Below are positions 63,938 through 64,000 of a stretch of 64,000 bases of DNA, in pieces (within the stretch, counting starts at the first letter, position 1; each line of letters opens with the position of its first letter). The notes under the pieces were generated by a model that was not told where the DNA came from, ran no database searches, and saw nothing but the letters and a program-made list of their open reading frames with translations. Source of the stretch: Massilia sp. YIM B02769 (GTDB lineage Bacteria > Pseudomonadota > Gammaproteobacteria > Burkholderiales > Burkholderiaceae_D); assembly GCF_030411995.1 (NCBI RefSeq), contig NZ_JASNRC010000001.1:1-64000 (forward strand), written 5' to 3'. The translations under genes were made by a program, and so were the position numbers.

Positions 63938-64000
63938 TCACCACTCGTCCAGGTCGCTCGCGGTAGCGTTGAAGCTTCCGACTGGAAATTTTTGAGGAGA
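63938..64000 (-). CDS. Possible C-terminal end of a gene running in from the right
   Basis: On the minus strand a frame open from the window edge ends with FNATASDLDEW and a TGA at 63938. Only 20 codons are visible, so the family cannot be named. It would lie about 97 bp upstream of the DUF3861 gene in the same direction. Confidence 0.3.
   Translation of the reverse strand, partial: SPQKFPVGSFNATASDLDEW

Overview
The window is high-GC DNA from a betaproteobacterium of the Burkholderiales, most likely Oxalobacteraceae (Massilia and relatives). The evidence is the rpmH-rnpA-yidD-yidC-mnmE / dnaA-dnaN-gyrB arrangement, a PEP-CTERM protein, protein sequence character, and many 'GTAGGGTGGGC...' palindromic intergenic repeats. 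It spans the chromosomal origin: genes left of about 23.5 kb (rpmH to mnmE) run leftward, while dnaA, dnaN and gyrB run rightward.

Layout. 0-0.3 kb: tandem promoters and boxA leader of an rRNA operon that runs leftward off the window. 0.4-5 kb: a penicillin-acylase-family lipoprotein, a three-gene operon (two YbjQ-like proteins and an M48 protease), then a lone 5S rRNA gene with its own terminator and no 23S beside it. 5.2-18.5 kb: a B12-binding radical SAM protein, an Mla-type lipid-transport operon (STAS-MlaE, MlaF, MlaD, lipoprotein, VanZ protein), a 2Fe-2S ferredoxin-like protein, an alpha/beta hydrolase, a PBP5-type carboxypeptidase, an aldo/keto reductase, a CsoR-family regulator without the usual metal ligands, PssA, a CAP-domain lipoprotein, an Hpt protein and a small zinc-ribbon protein. 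18.7-29.2 kb: a DUF1439 lipoprotein and the origin-proximal core genes. 29.2-38 kb: a lower-GC accessory stretch with a predicted EVE-HNH modification-dependent endonuclease, an acyltransferase, a CHASE3-GAF-GGDEF diguanylate cyclase, an hcp/amidase/immunity type VI secretion cassette, a flavin reductase and a NERD-like helicase. 38-52 kb: a hybrid histidine kinase, an Rrf2/dithiol-oxidoreductase pair, an AI-2E transporter, a HAD phosphatase, a MarR-controlled aromatic-acid-type efflux operon and RtcB. 52-64 kb: a PEP-CTERM protein behind a near-consensus sigma-54 promoter, a PAP2 phosphatase, an orphan IS5-like ORF with a 21-bp inverted repeat, FolE, NudC, a GT9 glycosyltransferase with a broken DUF4254 gene, a GH2 glycosidase, an AraC regulator, an MFS transporter and a DUF3861 protein.

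The most pervasive unexplained structure is a family of ten paired inverted palindromes in intergenic spaces. Their hairpin arms covary between copies, and two copies share a core of about 110 bp, so they look like mobile REP/BIME or MITE-like units whose transposase lies outside the window. The strongest functional leads are the sigma-54/PEP-CTERM promoter, the hcp-effector-immunity cassette, the EVE-HNH nuclease and the orphan 5S gene. All coordinates and motifs were read by eye; family assignments rest on motif recognition, not on database searches.
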